The notes under the pieces are model-generated. The model was given only the letters and a program-made list of their open reading frames with translations. It had not been told where the DNA came from and did no database searches. The position numbers were made by a program, and so were the translations under genes. From Ptiloglossa arizonensis (Eukaryota; Arthropoda; Insecta; Hymenoptera; Colletidae): DNA of 64,000 nt. Shown here piece after piece: positions 9,901-22,124 of the stretch. Numbering within the stretch: position 1 is the stretch's first letter; every line of letters begins with the position of its first letter. The stretch covers positions 62,001 through 126,000 of the forward strand of contig NW_027478711.1 of the NCBI RefSeq assembly GCF_051014685.1, read 5' to 3'.

Positions 9901-10497
9901 ATGGCCTAGGGAAAAAATACACATAGCGTTGTAATCGGGCGAGTTTCTACTTTCAGACGCAACAGGAATTTTTGGGTTAGGTCAATCCGTTCGCGAGATA
10001 TGGGAGTTTGAAGCTAAGAAATGGTTGAGAAGACAACAAATTTTTCGCACTTCTGCTGCTCCAAACGCTTAACCAGAATGGCCTCGGGAAAAAATACACA
10101 TACCGTTGTAATGGGGCGAGTTTCTACTTTCAGATGCAACAGGAATTTTTGGGTTAGGTCAATCCGTTCGCGAGATATGGGAGTTTGAAGCCAAGAAATG
10201 GTTGAGAAGGCAAAAAATTTTTCGCACTTCTGCTGCTCCAAACACTTAACCAGAGTGGCCTAGGGAAAAAATACGCATACCGTTGTAATCGGGCGTGTTT
10301 CTGCTTTCAGAGGCAGCAGGAATTTTTGGGTTCGGTCAATCCGTTCGCGAGATATGGGACTTTGAAGCTAAGAAATGGTTGAGAAGACAACAAATTTTTC
10401 GCACTTCTGCTGCTCCAAACGCTTAACCAGAATGGCCTAGGGAAAAAATACGCATACCGTTGTAATCGGGCGAGCTTCTACTTTCAGACGCAGCAGG
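6781..10497 (+). repeat. 20-unit segmental duplication, copy 2 (21 units)
   Basis: The offset to copy 1 is 3540 bp up to about 8660 and 3717 bp (21 units) from 8850 on. The extra unit is 8673-8849, an S-like monomer with GGTGAG, GATGCCATAGG, TTAAGAAGGCAAG and a private TATTGGAG. Copy 2 then continues into Z, AA, AB, j and k units that copy 1 lacks, so copy 2 retains the original right flank. Confidence 0.9.
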
Positions 10498-11327
10498 AAT
10501 TTTTGGGTTTGGTCAATCCGTTCGCGAGATATGGGACTTTGAAACTAAGAAATGGTTGAGAAGGCAAACAATTTTTCGCAATTCTGCTGCTCCAAACGCT
10601 TAACCAGAATGGCCTCGGGAAAAAATACACATAACGTTGTAATGGGGCGAGTTTCTACTTTCAGATGCAATAGGAATTTTTGGGTTAGGTCAATCCGTTC
10701 GCGAGATATGGGAGTTTGAAGCTAAGAAATGGTTGAGAAGACAATAAATTTTTCGCACATCTGCTGCTCCAATCGCTTAACCAGAATGGACTAGGGAAAA
10801 AATACACATACCGTTGTAATCGGGCGAGTTTCTACTTTCACACGCAACAGGAATTTTTGGGTTAGGTCTATCCGTTCGCGAGATATGGGAGTTTGAAGCT
10901 AAGAAATGGTTGAGAAGACAACAAATTTTTCGCAATTCTGCTGCTCCAAACGCTTAACCAGAATGGACTAGGGAAAAAATACACATACCGTTGTAATCGG
11001 GCGAGTTTCTACTTTCACACGCAACAGGAATTTTTGGGTTAGGTCTATCCGTTCGCGAGATATGGGAGTTTGAAGCCAAGAAATGGTTGAGAAGGCATAC
11101 AATTTTTCGCAATTCTGCTGATCCAAACGCTTAACCAGAATGCCCTAGGGAAAAAATACACATACCAATGTAGTCGGGCGAGTTTCAACTTTCAGATGCA
11201 ATAGGAATTTTTGGGTTAGGTCAATCCGTTCGCGAGATATGGGAGTTTGAAGACAAGAAATGGTTGAGAAGGCAAAAAATTTTTCGCAATTCTGCTGCTC
11301 CAAACGCTTAACCAGAATGGCCTAGGG
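8850..11327 (+). repeat. Left-family HOR, 14-unit copy (2478 bp)
   Basis: Order: Q, R, S, T, V, P, W, X, Y, Z, AA, AB, j, k. Q is recognised by GGGACTTTGAAACTAAG with TTCGTAATTC and an ending of GCCCTCGGG. T is recognised by TACGCATATCG with GAGTTCC, V by GAGGTTC with GACGCATCAGG, and Y by TTTCTGC with GAGGCAGCAGG. The next Q starts at 11328, exactly 14 units later. The first half overlaps copy 2 of the 20-unit duplication. Confidence 0.88.
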
Positions 11328-13097
11328 AAAAAATACACATAGCGTTGTAATCGGGCGAGTTTCTACTTTCAGACGCAACAGGAATTTTTGGGTTAGGTCA
11401 ATCCGTTCGCGAGATATGGGACTTTGAAACTAAGAAATGGTTGAGAAGGCAAAAAATTTTTCGTAATTCTGCTGCTCCAAACGCTTAACCAGAATGCCCT
11501 CGGGAAAAAATACACATAACGTTGTAATGGGGTGAGTTTCTACTTTCAGACGCAGCAGGAACTTCTGGGTTTGGTCAATCCGTTCGCGAGATATGGGAGT
11601 TTGAAACTAAGAAATGGTTGAGAAGACAACAAATTTTTCGCAATTCTGCTGCTCCAAACGCTTAACCAGAATGGCCTAGGGAAAAAATACACATACCGTT
11701 GTAATCGGGTGAGTTTCTACTTTCAGATGCCATAGGAATTTTTGGGTTAGGTCAATCCGTTCGCGAGATATGGGAGTTTGAAGCCAAGAAATGGTTGAGA
11801 AGGCAAGAAATTTTTCGCAATTCTGCTGCTCCAAGCGCTTAACCAGAATGCCCTAGGGAAAAAATACGCATATCGTTGTAATCGGGCGAGTTCCTACTTT
11901 CAGACGCAGCAGGAACTTCTGGGTTTGGTCAATCCGTTCGCGAGATATGGGAGTTTGAAGCTAAGAAATGGTTGAGAAGACAACAAATTCTTCGCACTTC
12001 TGCTGCTCCAAACGCTTAACCAGAATGGCCTAGGGAAAAAATACACATAGCGTTGTAATCGGGCGAGGTTCTACTTTCAGACGCATCAGGAATTTTTGGG
12101 TTAGGTCAATCCGTTCGCGAGATATGGGAGTTTGAAACCAAGAAATGGTTGAGAAGGCAAAAAAATTTTCGCACTTCTGCTGCTCCAAACGCTTAACCAG
12201 AATGGCCTAGGGAAAAAATACGCATACCGTTGTAATCGGGCGTGTTTCTACTTTCAGACGCAGCAGGAACTTCTGGGTTTGGTCAATCCGTTCGCGAGAT
12301 ATGGGAGTTTGAAGCTAAGAAATGGTTGAGAAGACAACAAATTCTTCGCACTTCTGCTGCTCCAAACGCTTAACCAGAATGGCCTAGGGAAAAAATACAC
12401 ATAGCGTTGTAATCGGTCGAGTTTCTACTTTCAGACGCAACAGGAATTTTTGGGTTAGGTCAATCCGTTCGCGAGATATGGGAGTTTGAAGCTAAGAAAT
12501 GGTTGAGAAGACAACAAATTTTTCGCACTTCTGCTGCTCCAAACGCTTAACCAGAATGGCCTCGGGAAAAAATACACATACCGTTGTAATGGGGCGAGTT
12601 TCTTCTTTCAGATGCAACAGGAATTTTTGGGTTAGGTCAATCCGTTCGCGAGATATGGGAGTTTGAAGCCAAGAAATGGTTGAGAAGGCAAAAAATTTTT
12701 CGCACTTCTGCTGTTCCAAACACTTAACCAGAGTGGCCTAGGGAAAAAATACGCATACCGTTGTAATCGGGCGTGTTTCTGCTTTCAGAGGCAGCAGGAA
12801 TTTTTGGGTTCGGTCAATCCGTTCGCGAGATATGGGACTTTGAAGCTAAGTAATGGTTGAGAAGACAACAAATTTTTCGCACTTCTGCTGCTCCAAACGC
12901 TTAACCAGAATGGCCTAGGGAAAAAATACACATAACGTTGTAATCGGGCGAGTTTCTACTTTCAGATGTAATAGGAAATTTTGGGTCACGTCAATCCGTT
13001 CGCGAGATATGGGAGTTTGAAGCTAAGAAATGGTTGAGAAGACAACAAATTTTTCGCACTTCTGCTGCTCCAAACGCTTAACCAGAATGGCCTAGGG
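11328..13097 (+). repeat. Left-family HOR, 10-unit copy (1770 bp)
   Basis: Order: hybrid W/Q, R, S, T, V, P, W, X, Y, then one displaced f unit (12921-13097). Compared with the 18-unit form it lacks Z to k and d' to P. Private changes include GTAATGG near 12849 and TTTCTTCTTTC near 12600. Confidence 0.87.
12921..13097 (+). repeat. Displaced f-type monomer
   Basis: This unit has ATAACG, GATGTAATAGGAAATTTTGGG and GTCACG. As far as I can compare by eye it is identical over all 177 bp to the f unit at 1771-1947, including the otherwise private GATGTAATAGG. Its neighbours on both sides are left-family types. It looks like a single-unit transfer over about 11 kb. Confidence 0.85.
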
Positions 13098-16000
13098 AAA
13101 AAATACACATAGCGTTGTAATCGGGCGAGTTTCTACTTTCAGACGCAACAGGAATTTTTGGGTTAGGTCAATCCGTTCGCGAGATATGGGACTTTGAATC
13201 TAAGAAATGGTTGAGAAGGCAAAAAATTTTTCGTAATTCTGCTGCTCCAAACGCTTAACCAGAATGCCCTCGGGAAAAAATACACATAACGTTGTAATGG
13301 GGTGAGTTTCTACTTTCAGACGCAGCAGGAACTTCTGGGTTTGGTCAATCCGTTCGCGAGATATGGGAGTTTGAAACTAAGAAATGGTTGAGAAGACAAC
13401 AAATTTTTCGCAATTCTGCTGCTCCAAACGCTTAACCAGAATGGCCTAGGGAAAAAATACACATACCGTTGTAATCGGGCGAGTTTCTACTTTCAGACGC
13501 AACAGGAATTTTTGGGTTAGGTCAATCCGTTCGCGAGATATGGGAGTTTGAAGCCAAGAAATGGTTAAGAAGGCAAGAAATTTTTCGCAATTCTGCTGCT
13601 CCAAGCGCTTAACCAGAATGCCCTAGGGAAAAAATACGCATATCGTTGTAATCGGGCGAGTTCCTACTTTCAGACGCAGCAGGAACTTCTGGGTTTGGTC
13701 AATCCGTTCGCGAGATATGGGAGTTTGAAGCTAAGAAATGGTTGAGAAGACAACAAATTCTTCGCACTTCTGCTGCTCCAAACGCTTAACCAGAATGGCC
13801 TAGGGAAAAAATACACATAGCGTTGTAATCGGGCGAGGTTCTACTTTCAGACGCATCAGGAATTTTTGGGTTAGGTCAATCCGTTCGCGAGATATGGGAG
13901 TTTGAAACCAAGAAATGGTTGAGAAGGCAAAAAATTTTTCGCACTTCTGCTGCTCCAAACGCTTAACCAGAATGGCCTAGGGAAAAAATACGCATACCGT
14001 TGTAATCGGGCGTGTTTCTACTTTCAGACGCAGCAGGAACTTCTGGGTTTGGTCAATCCGTTCGCGAGATATGGGAGTTTGAAGCTAAGAAATGGTTGAG
14101 AAGACAACAAATTCTTCGCACTTCTGCTGCTCCAAACGCTTAACCAGAATGGCCTAGGGAAAAAATACACATAGCGTTGTAATCGGGCGAGTTTCTACTT
14201 TCAGACGCAACAGGAATTTTTGGGTTAGGTCAATCCGTTCGCGAGATATGGGAGTTTGAAGCTAAGAAATGGTTGAGAAGACAACAAATTTTTCGCACTT
14301 CTGCTGCTCCAAACGCTTAACCAGAATGGCCTCGGGAAAAAATACACATACCGTTGTAATGGGGCGAGTTTCTACTTTCAGATGCAACAGGAATTTTTGG
14401 GTTAGGTCAATCCGTTCGCGAGATATGGGAGTTTGAAGCCAAGAAATGGTTGAGAAGGCAAAAAATTTTTCGCACTTCTGCTGCTCCAAACACTTAACCA
14501 GAGTGGCCTAGGGAAAAAATACGCATACCGTTGTAATCGGGCGTGTTTCTGCTTTCAGAGGCAGCAGGAATTTTTGGGTTCGGTCAATCCGTTCGCGAGA
14601 TATGGGACTTTGAAGCTAAGAAATGGTTGAGAAGACAACAAATTTTTCGCACTTCTGCTGCTCCAAACGCTTAACCAGAATGGCCTAGGGAAAAAATACG
14701 CATACCGTTGTAATCGGGCGAGCTTCTACTTTCAGACGCAGCAGGAATTTTTGGGTTTGGTCAATCCGTTCGCGAGATATGGGACTTTGAAACTAAGAAA
14801 TGGTTGAGAAGGCAAACAATTTTTCGCAATTCTGCTGCTCCAAACGCTTAACCAGAATGGCCTCGGGAAAAAATACACATAACGTTGTAATGGGGCGAGT
14901 TTCTACTTTCAGATGCAATAGGAATTTTTGGGTTAGGTCAATCCGTTCGCGAGATATGGGAGTTTGAAGCTAAGAAATGGTTGAGAAGACAATAAATTTT
15001 TCGCAAATCTGCTGCTCCAATCGCTTAACCAGAATGGACTAGGGAAAAAATACACATACCGTTGTAATCGGGCGAGTTTCTACTTTCACACGCAACAGGA
15101 ATTTTTGGGTTAGGTCTATCCGTTCGCGAGATATGGGAGTTTGAAGCTAAGAAATGGTTGAGAAGACAACAAATTTTTCGCAATTCTGCTGCTCCAAACG
15201 CTTAACCAGAATGGACTAGGGAAAAAATACACATACCGTTGTAATCGGGCGAGTTTCTACTTTCACACGCAACAGGAATTTTTGGGTTAGGTCTATCCGT
15301 TCGCGAGATATGGGAGTTTGAAGCCAAGAAATGGTTGAGAAGGCATACAATTTTTCGCAATTCTGCTGATCCAAACGCTTAACCAGAATGCCCTAGGGAA
15401 AAAATACACATACCAATGTAGTCGGGCGAGTTTCAACTTTCAGATGCAATAGGAATTTTTGGGTTAGGTCAATCCGTTCGCGAGATATGGGAGTTTGAAG
15501 ACAAGAAATGGTTGAGAAGGCAAAAAACTTTTCGCAATTCTGCTGCTCCAAACGCTTAACCAGAATGGCCTAGGGAAAAAATACACATACCGTTGTAATC
15601 GGGCGAGTTTCTACTTGCAGATACAATAGGAATTTTTGGGTTAGGTCAATCCGTTCGCGAGATATGGGAGTTTGAAGCTAAGAAATGGTTGAGAAGGCAA
15701 AAAATTTTTCGCAATTCTGCCGCGACAAACGCTTAACCAGAATGACCTAGGGAAAAAATACACATACCGTTGTAATCGGGCGAGTTTCTACTTTCAGACG
15801 CAGCAGGAACTTCTGGGTTTGGTCAATCCGTTCGCGAGATATGGGAGTTTGAAGCTAAGAAATGGTTGAGAAGACAACAAATTCTTCGCACTTCTGCTGC
15901 TCCAAACGCTTAACCAGAATGGCCTAGGGAAAAAATACACATAGCGTTGTAATCGGGCGAGTTTCTACTTTCAGACGCAACAGGAATTTTTGGGTTAGGT

Positions 16001-16283
16001 CAATCCGTTCGCGAGATATGGGAGTTTGAAGCTAAGAAATGGTTGAGAAGATAACAAATTTTTCGCACTTCTGCTGCTCCAAACGCTTAACCAGAATGGC
16101 CTAGGGAAAAAATACGCATACCGTTGTAATCGGGCGTGTTTCTACTTTCAGACGCAGCAGGAACTTCTGGGTTTGGTCAATCCGTTCGCGAGATATGGGA
16201 GTTTGAAGCTAAGAAATGGTTGAGAAGACAACAAATTCTTCGCACTTCTGCTGCTCCAAACGCTTAACCAGAATGGCCTAGGG
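13098..16283 (+). repeat. Left-family HOR, 18-unit copy (3186 bp)
   Basis: This is the most complete version: Q, R, S, T, V, P, W, X, Y, Z, AA, AB, j, k, d', e', W, P. The Q unit is again the W/Q hybrid. It is followed in register by the 17-unit copy at 16284. It contains no non-satellite sequence. Confidence 0.9.
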
Positions 16284-19200
16284 AAAAAATACACATAGCG
16301 TTGTAATCGGGCGAGTTTCTACTTTCAGACGCAACAGGAATTTTTGGGTTAGGTCAATCCGTTCGCGAGATATGGGACTTTGAAACTAAGAAATGGTTGA
16401 GAAGGCAAAAAATTTTTCGTAATTCTGCTGCTCCAAACGCTTAACCAGAATGCCCTCGGGAAAAAATACACATAACGTTGTAATGGGGTGAGTTTCTACT
16501 TTCAGACGCAGCAGGAACTTCTGGGTTTGGTCAATCCGTTCGCGAGATATGGGAGTTTGAAACTAAGAAATGGTTGAGAAGACAACAAATTTTTCGCAAT
16601 TCTGCTGCTCCAAACGCTTAACCAGAATGGCCTAGGGAAAAAATACACATACCGTTGTAATCGGGTGAGCTTCTACTTTCAGATGCCATAGGAATTTTTG
16701 GGTTAGGTCAATCCGTTCGCGAGATATGGGAGTTTGAAGCCAAGAAATGGTTACGAAGGCAAGAAATTTTTCGCAATTCTGCTGCTCCAAGCGCTTAACC
16801 AGAATGCCCCAGGGAAAAAATACGCATATCGTTGTAATCGGGCGAGTTCCTACTTTCAGACGCAGCAGGAACTTCTGGGTTTGGTCAATCCGTTCGCGAG
16901 ATATGGGAGTTTGAAGCTAAGAAATGGTTGAGAAGACAACAAATTCTTCGCACTTCTGCTGCTCCAAACGCTTAACCAGAATGGCCTAGGGAAAAAATAC
17001 ACATAGCGTTGTAATCGGGCGAGGTTCTACTTTCAGACGCATCAGGAATTTTTGGGTTAGGTCAATCCGTTCGCGAGATATGGGAGTTTGAAACCAAGAA
17101 ATGGTTGAGAAGGCAAAAAATTTTTCGCACTTCTGCTGCTCCAAACGCTTAACCAGAATGGCCTAGGGAAAAAATACGCATACCGTTGTAATCGGGCGTG
17201 TTTCTACTTTCAGACGCAGCAGGAACTTCTGGGTTTGGTCAATCCGTTCGCGAGATATGGGAGTTTGAAGCTAAGAAATGGTTGAGAAGACAACAAATTC
17301 TTCGCACTTCTGCTGCTCCAAACGCTTAACCAGAATGGCCTAGGGAAAAAATACACATAGCGTTGTAATGGGGCGAGTTTCTACTTTCAGATGCAACAGG
17401 AATTTTTGGGTTAGGTCAATCCGTTCGCGAGATATGGGAGTTTGAAGCCAAGAAATGGTTGAGAAGGCAAAAAATTTTTCGCACTTCTGCTGCTCCAAAC
17501 ACTTAACCAGAGTGGCCTAGGGAAAAAATACGCATACCGTTGTAATCGGGCGTGTTTCTGCTTTCAGAGGCAGCAGGAATTTTTGGGTTCGGTCAATCCG
17601 TTCGCGAGATATGGGACTTTGAAGCTAAGAAATGGTTGAGAAGACAACAAATTTTTCGCACTTCTGCTGCTCCAAACGCTTAACCAGAATGGCCTAGGGA
17701 AAAAATACGCATACCGTTGTAATCGGGCGAGCTTCTACTTTCAGACGCAGCAGGAATTTTTGGGTTTGGTCAATCCGTTCGCGAGATATGGGACTTTGAA
17801 ACTAAGAAATGGTTGAGAAGGCAAACAATTTTTCGCAATTCTGCTGCTCCAAACGCTTAACCAGAATGGCCTCGGGAAAAAATACACATAACGTTGTAAT
17901 GGGGCGAGTTTCTACTTTCAGATGCAATAGGAATTTTTGGGTTAGGTCAATCCGTTCGCGAGATATGGGAGTTTGAAGCTAAGAAATGGTTGAGAAGACA
18001 ATAAATTTTTCGCACATCTGCTGCTCCAATCGCTTAACCAGAATGGACTAGGGAAAAAATACACATACCGTTGTAATCGGGCGAGTTTCTACTTTCACAC
18101 GCAACAGGAATTTTTGGGTTAGGTCTATCCGTTCGCGAGATATGGGAGTTTGAAGCTAAGAAATGGTTGAGAAGACAACAAATTTTTCGCAATTCTGCTG
18201 CTCCAAACGCTTAACCAGAATGGACTAGGGAAAAAATACACATACCGTTGTAATCGGGCGAGTTTCTACTTTCACACGCAACAGGAATTTTTGGGTTAGG
18301 TCTATCCGTTCGCGAGATATGGGAGTTTGAAGCCAAGAAATGGTTGAGAAGGCATACAATTTTTCGCAATTCTGCTGATCCAAACGCTTAACCAGAATGC
18401 CCTAGGGAAAAAATACACATACCAATGTAGTCGGGCGAGTTTCAACTTTCAGATGCAATAGGAATTTTTGGGTTAGGTCAATCCGTTCGCGAGATATGGG
18501 AGTTTGAAGACAAGAAATGGTTGAGAAGGCAAAAAACTTTTCGCAATTCTGCTGCTCCAAACGCTTAACCAGAATGGCCTAGGGAAAAAATACACATACC
18601 GTTGTAATCGGGCGAGTTTCTACTTGCAGATACAATAGGAATTTTTGGGTTAGGTCAATCCGTTCGCGAGATATGGGAGTTTGAAGCTAAGAAATGGTTG
18701 AGAAGGCAAAAAATTTTTCGCAATTCTGCCGCGACAAACGCTTAACCAGAATGACCTAGGGAAAAAATACACATACCGTTGTAATCGGGCGAGTTTCTAC
18801 TTTCAGACGCAGCAGGAACTTCTGGGTTTGGTCAATCCGTTCGCGAGATATGGGAGTTTGAAGCTAAGAAATGGTTGAGAAGACAACAAATTCTTCGCAC
18901 TTCTGCTGCTCCAAACGCTTAACCAGAATGGCCTAGGGAAAAAATACACATAGCGTTGTAATCGGGCGAGTTTCTACTTTCAGACGCAACAGGAATTTTT
19001 GGGTTAGGTCAATCCGTTCGCGAGATATGGGAGTTTGAAGCTAAGAAATGGTTGAGAAGACAACAAATTTTTCGCACTTCTGCTGCTCCAAACGCTTAAC
19101 CAGAATGGCCTAGGGAAAAAATACGCATACCGTTGTAATCGGGCGTGTTTCTACTTTCAGACGCAGCAGGAACTTCTGGGTTTGGTCAATCCGTTCGCGA

Positions 19201-19292
19201 GATATGGGAGTTTGAAGCTAAGAAATGGTTGAGAAGACAACAAATTCTTCGCACTTCTGCTGCTCCAAACGCTTAACCAGAATGGCCTAGGG
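16284..19292 (+). repeat. Left-family HOR, 17-unit copy (3009 bp)
   Basis: This matches 13098-16283 at an offset of 3186 bp up to about 17360, then 3009 bp. The change is one lost unit: 17346-17522 joins the TAGCG start of W to the AATGGGGCGAG and GATGCAACAGG of X. The S unit (16638) has TACGAAGG in place of TGAGAAGG, and the unit boundary before 16815 reads GCCCCAGGG. Both changes remove forward-strand stops. Confidence 0.9.
17346..17522 (+). repeat. W/X fused monomer from a one-unit deletion
   Basis: The fusion lies between unit positions 16 and 24 (TAGCG then AATGGGG). Comparison with 14160-14520, where W and X are separate units, shows exactly 177 bp missing. Confidence 0.85.
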
Positions 19293-20177
19293 AAAAAATA
19301 CACATAGCGTTGTAATCGGGCGAGTTTCTACTTTCAGACGCAACAGGAATTTTTGGGTTAGGTCAATCCGTTCGCGAGATATGGGAGTTTGAAGCTAAGA
19401 AATGGTTGAGAAGACAACAAATTTTTCGCACTTCTGCTGCTCCAAACGCTTAACCAGAATGGCCTCGGGAAAAAATACACATACCGTTGTAATGGGGCGA
19501 GTTTCTACTTTCAGATGCAACAGGAATTTTTGGGTTAGGTCTATCCGTTCGCGAGATATGGGAGTTTGAAGCCAAGAAATGGTTGAGAAGGCAAAAAATT
19601 TTTCGCACTTCTGCTGCTCCAAACACTTAACCAGAATGGCCTAGGGAAAAAATACGCATACCGTTGTAATCGGGCGTGTTTCTGCTTTCAGAGGCAGCAG
19701 GAATTTTTGGGTTCGGTCAATCCGTTCGCGAGATATGGGACTTTGAAGCTAAGAAATGGTTGAGAAGACAACAAATTTTTCGCACTTCTGCTGCTCCAAA
19801 CGCTTAACCAGAATGGCCTAGGGAAAAAATACGCATACCGTTGTAATCGGGCGAGCTTCTACTTTCAGACGCAGCAGGAATTTTTGGGTTTGGTCAATCC
19901 GTTCGCGAGATATGGGACTTTGAAACTAAGAAATGGTTGAGAAGGCAAACAATTTTTCGCAATTCTGCTGCTCCAAACGCTTAACCAGAATGGCCTCGGG
20001 GAAAAATACACATAACGTTGTAATGGGGCGAGTTTCTACTTTCAGATGCAATAGGAATTTTTGGGTTAGGTCAATCCGTTCGCGAGATATGGGAGTTTGA
20101 AGCTAAGAAATGGTTGAGAAGACAATAAATTTTTCGCACATCTGCTGCTCCAATCGCTTAACCAGAATGGCCTAAGG
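19293..20177 (+). repeat. Left-family units W-X-Y-Z-AA
   Basis: Five units correspond to 14160-15044, without the hybrid Q. This is the last appearance of the left family before the cassette blocks. AA (20001) ends in ACAATAAAT and CTCCAATCGC as in the other copies. Confidence 0.87.
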
Positions 20178-22124
20178 GAAAAATACACGTACCGTTGTAA
20201 TCGGGCGAGTTTCTACTGTCAGATGCAATAGGAATTTTTGGGTTATGTCAATCCATTCGCGAGATATGAGAGTTTGAAGACAAGAAATGGTTGAGAAGGC
20301 AAAACATTTTTCGCAATTCTGCTGCTCCAAACGCTTAACCAGAATGGCCTAGGGAAAAAATACGCATATCGTTATAATCGGGCGAGTTTCTACTTTCAGA
20401 CGCAGCAGGAATTTTTGGGTTTGGTCAATCCGTTCGCGAGATATGGGAGTTTGAAGCTAAGAAATGGTTGAGAAGACAACAAATTTTTCGCAATTCTGCT
20501 GCTCCAAACGCTTAACCAGAATGGACTAGGGAAAAAATACACATACCGTTGTAATCGGGCGAGTTTCTACTTTCACACGCAACAGGAATTTTTGGGTTAG
20601 GTCTATCCGTTCGCGAGATATGGGAGTTTGAAGCCAAGAAATGGTTGAGAAGGCATACAATTTTTCGCAATTCTGCTGATCCAAACGCTTAACCAGAATG
20701 CCCTAGGGAAAAAATACACATACCAATGTAGTCGGGCGAGTTTCAACTTTCAGATGCAATAGGAATTTTTGGGTTAGGTCAATCCGTTCGCGAGATATGG
20801 GAGTTTGAAGACAAGAAATGGTTGAGAAGGCAAAAAACTTTTCGCAATTCTGCTGCTCCAAACGCTTAACCAGAATGGCCTAGGGAAAAAATACACATAC
20901 CGTTGTAATCGGGCGAGTTTCTACTTGCAGATACAATAGGAATTTTTGGGTTAGGTCAATCCGTTCGCGAGATATGGGAGTTTGAAGCTAAGAAATGGTT
21001 GAGAAGGCAAAAAATTTTTCGCAATTCTGCCGCGACAAACGCTTAACCAGAATGACCTAGGGAAAAAATACACATACCGTTGTAATCGGGCGAGTTTCTA
21101 CTTTCAGACGCAGCAGGAACTTCTGGGTTTGGTCAATCCGTTCGCGAGATATGGGAGTTTGAAGCTAAGAAATGGTTGAGAAGACAACAAATTTTTCGCA
21201 CTTCTGCTGCTCCAAACGCTTAACCAGAATGGCCTAGGGAAAAAATACACATAACGTTGTAATCGGGCGAGTTTCTACTTTCAGATGCAATAGGAAATTT
21301 TGGGTCACGTCAATCCGTTCGCGAGATATGAGAGTTTGAAGACAAGAAATGGTTGAGAAGGCAAAACATTTTTCGCAATTCTGCTGCTCCAAACGCTTAA
21401 CCAGAATGGCCTAGGGAAAAAATACGCATATCGTTATAATCGGGCGAGTTTCTACTTTCAGACGCAGCAGGAATTTTTGGGTTTGGTCAATCCGTTCGCG
21501 AGATATGGGAGTTTGAAGCTAAGAAATGGTTGAGAAGACAACAAATTTTTCGCACTTCTGCTGCTCCAAACGCTTAACCAGAATGGCCTAGGGAAAAAAT
21601 ACACATACCGCTCTAATCGGGCGAGTTTCTACTTTCAGGTGCAATAGGAATTTTTGGGTTATGTCAATCCGTTCGCGAGATATGGGACTTTGAAGCCAAG
21701 AAATGGTTGAGAAGGCAAAAAAATTTTCGCAATTCTGCTGCTCCATACACTTAACCAGAATGGCCTAGGGAAAAAATACAAACACCGTTGTAATCGGGCG
21801 AGTTTCTACTTTCAGATGCAATAGGAATTTTTGGGTTAGGTCAATCCGTTCGCGAGATATGGGAGTTTGAAGCCAAGAAATGGTTGAGAAGGCAAAAAAT
21901 TTTTCGCAATTCTGCTGCTCCAAACGCTTAACCAGAATTGCCTAGGGAAAAAATACACATACCGTTGTAACCGGGTGAGTTTCTACTTTCAGATGCCATA
22001 GGAATTTTTGGGTTAGGTCAATCCGTTCGCGAGATATGGGAGTTTGAAGCTAAGAAATGGTTGAGAAGACAATAAATTTTTCGCACATCTGCTGCTCCAA
22101 TCGCTTAACCAGAATGGCCTAAGG
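20178..22124 (+). repeat. 11-unit block, copy 1 (1947 bp)
   Basis: Order: M (20178; CACGTACC, CTACTGTCAG, CCATTCGCGAG, ATATGAGAG), i, j, k, d', e, f/M hybrid (21240), i, g, h, a/AA hybrid (21948). Inside it M-i recurs 6 units (1062 bp) apart in part. The next M unit, at 22125, begins copy 2. Confidence 0.87.

Noticed and set aside
16734..16931. 65-codon forward frame
   Set aside because: It opens only because two substitutions (TACGAAGG and CCCCAGG) remove the regular TGA and TAG in this unit. The residues are a translation of the satellite.
20178..21239. Transposable element or mobile cassette with its own ends
   Set aside because: The recurrent cassette is made wholly of satellite units in register. 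It has no terminal repeats, target-site duplications or coding capacity.
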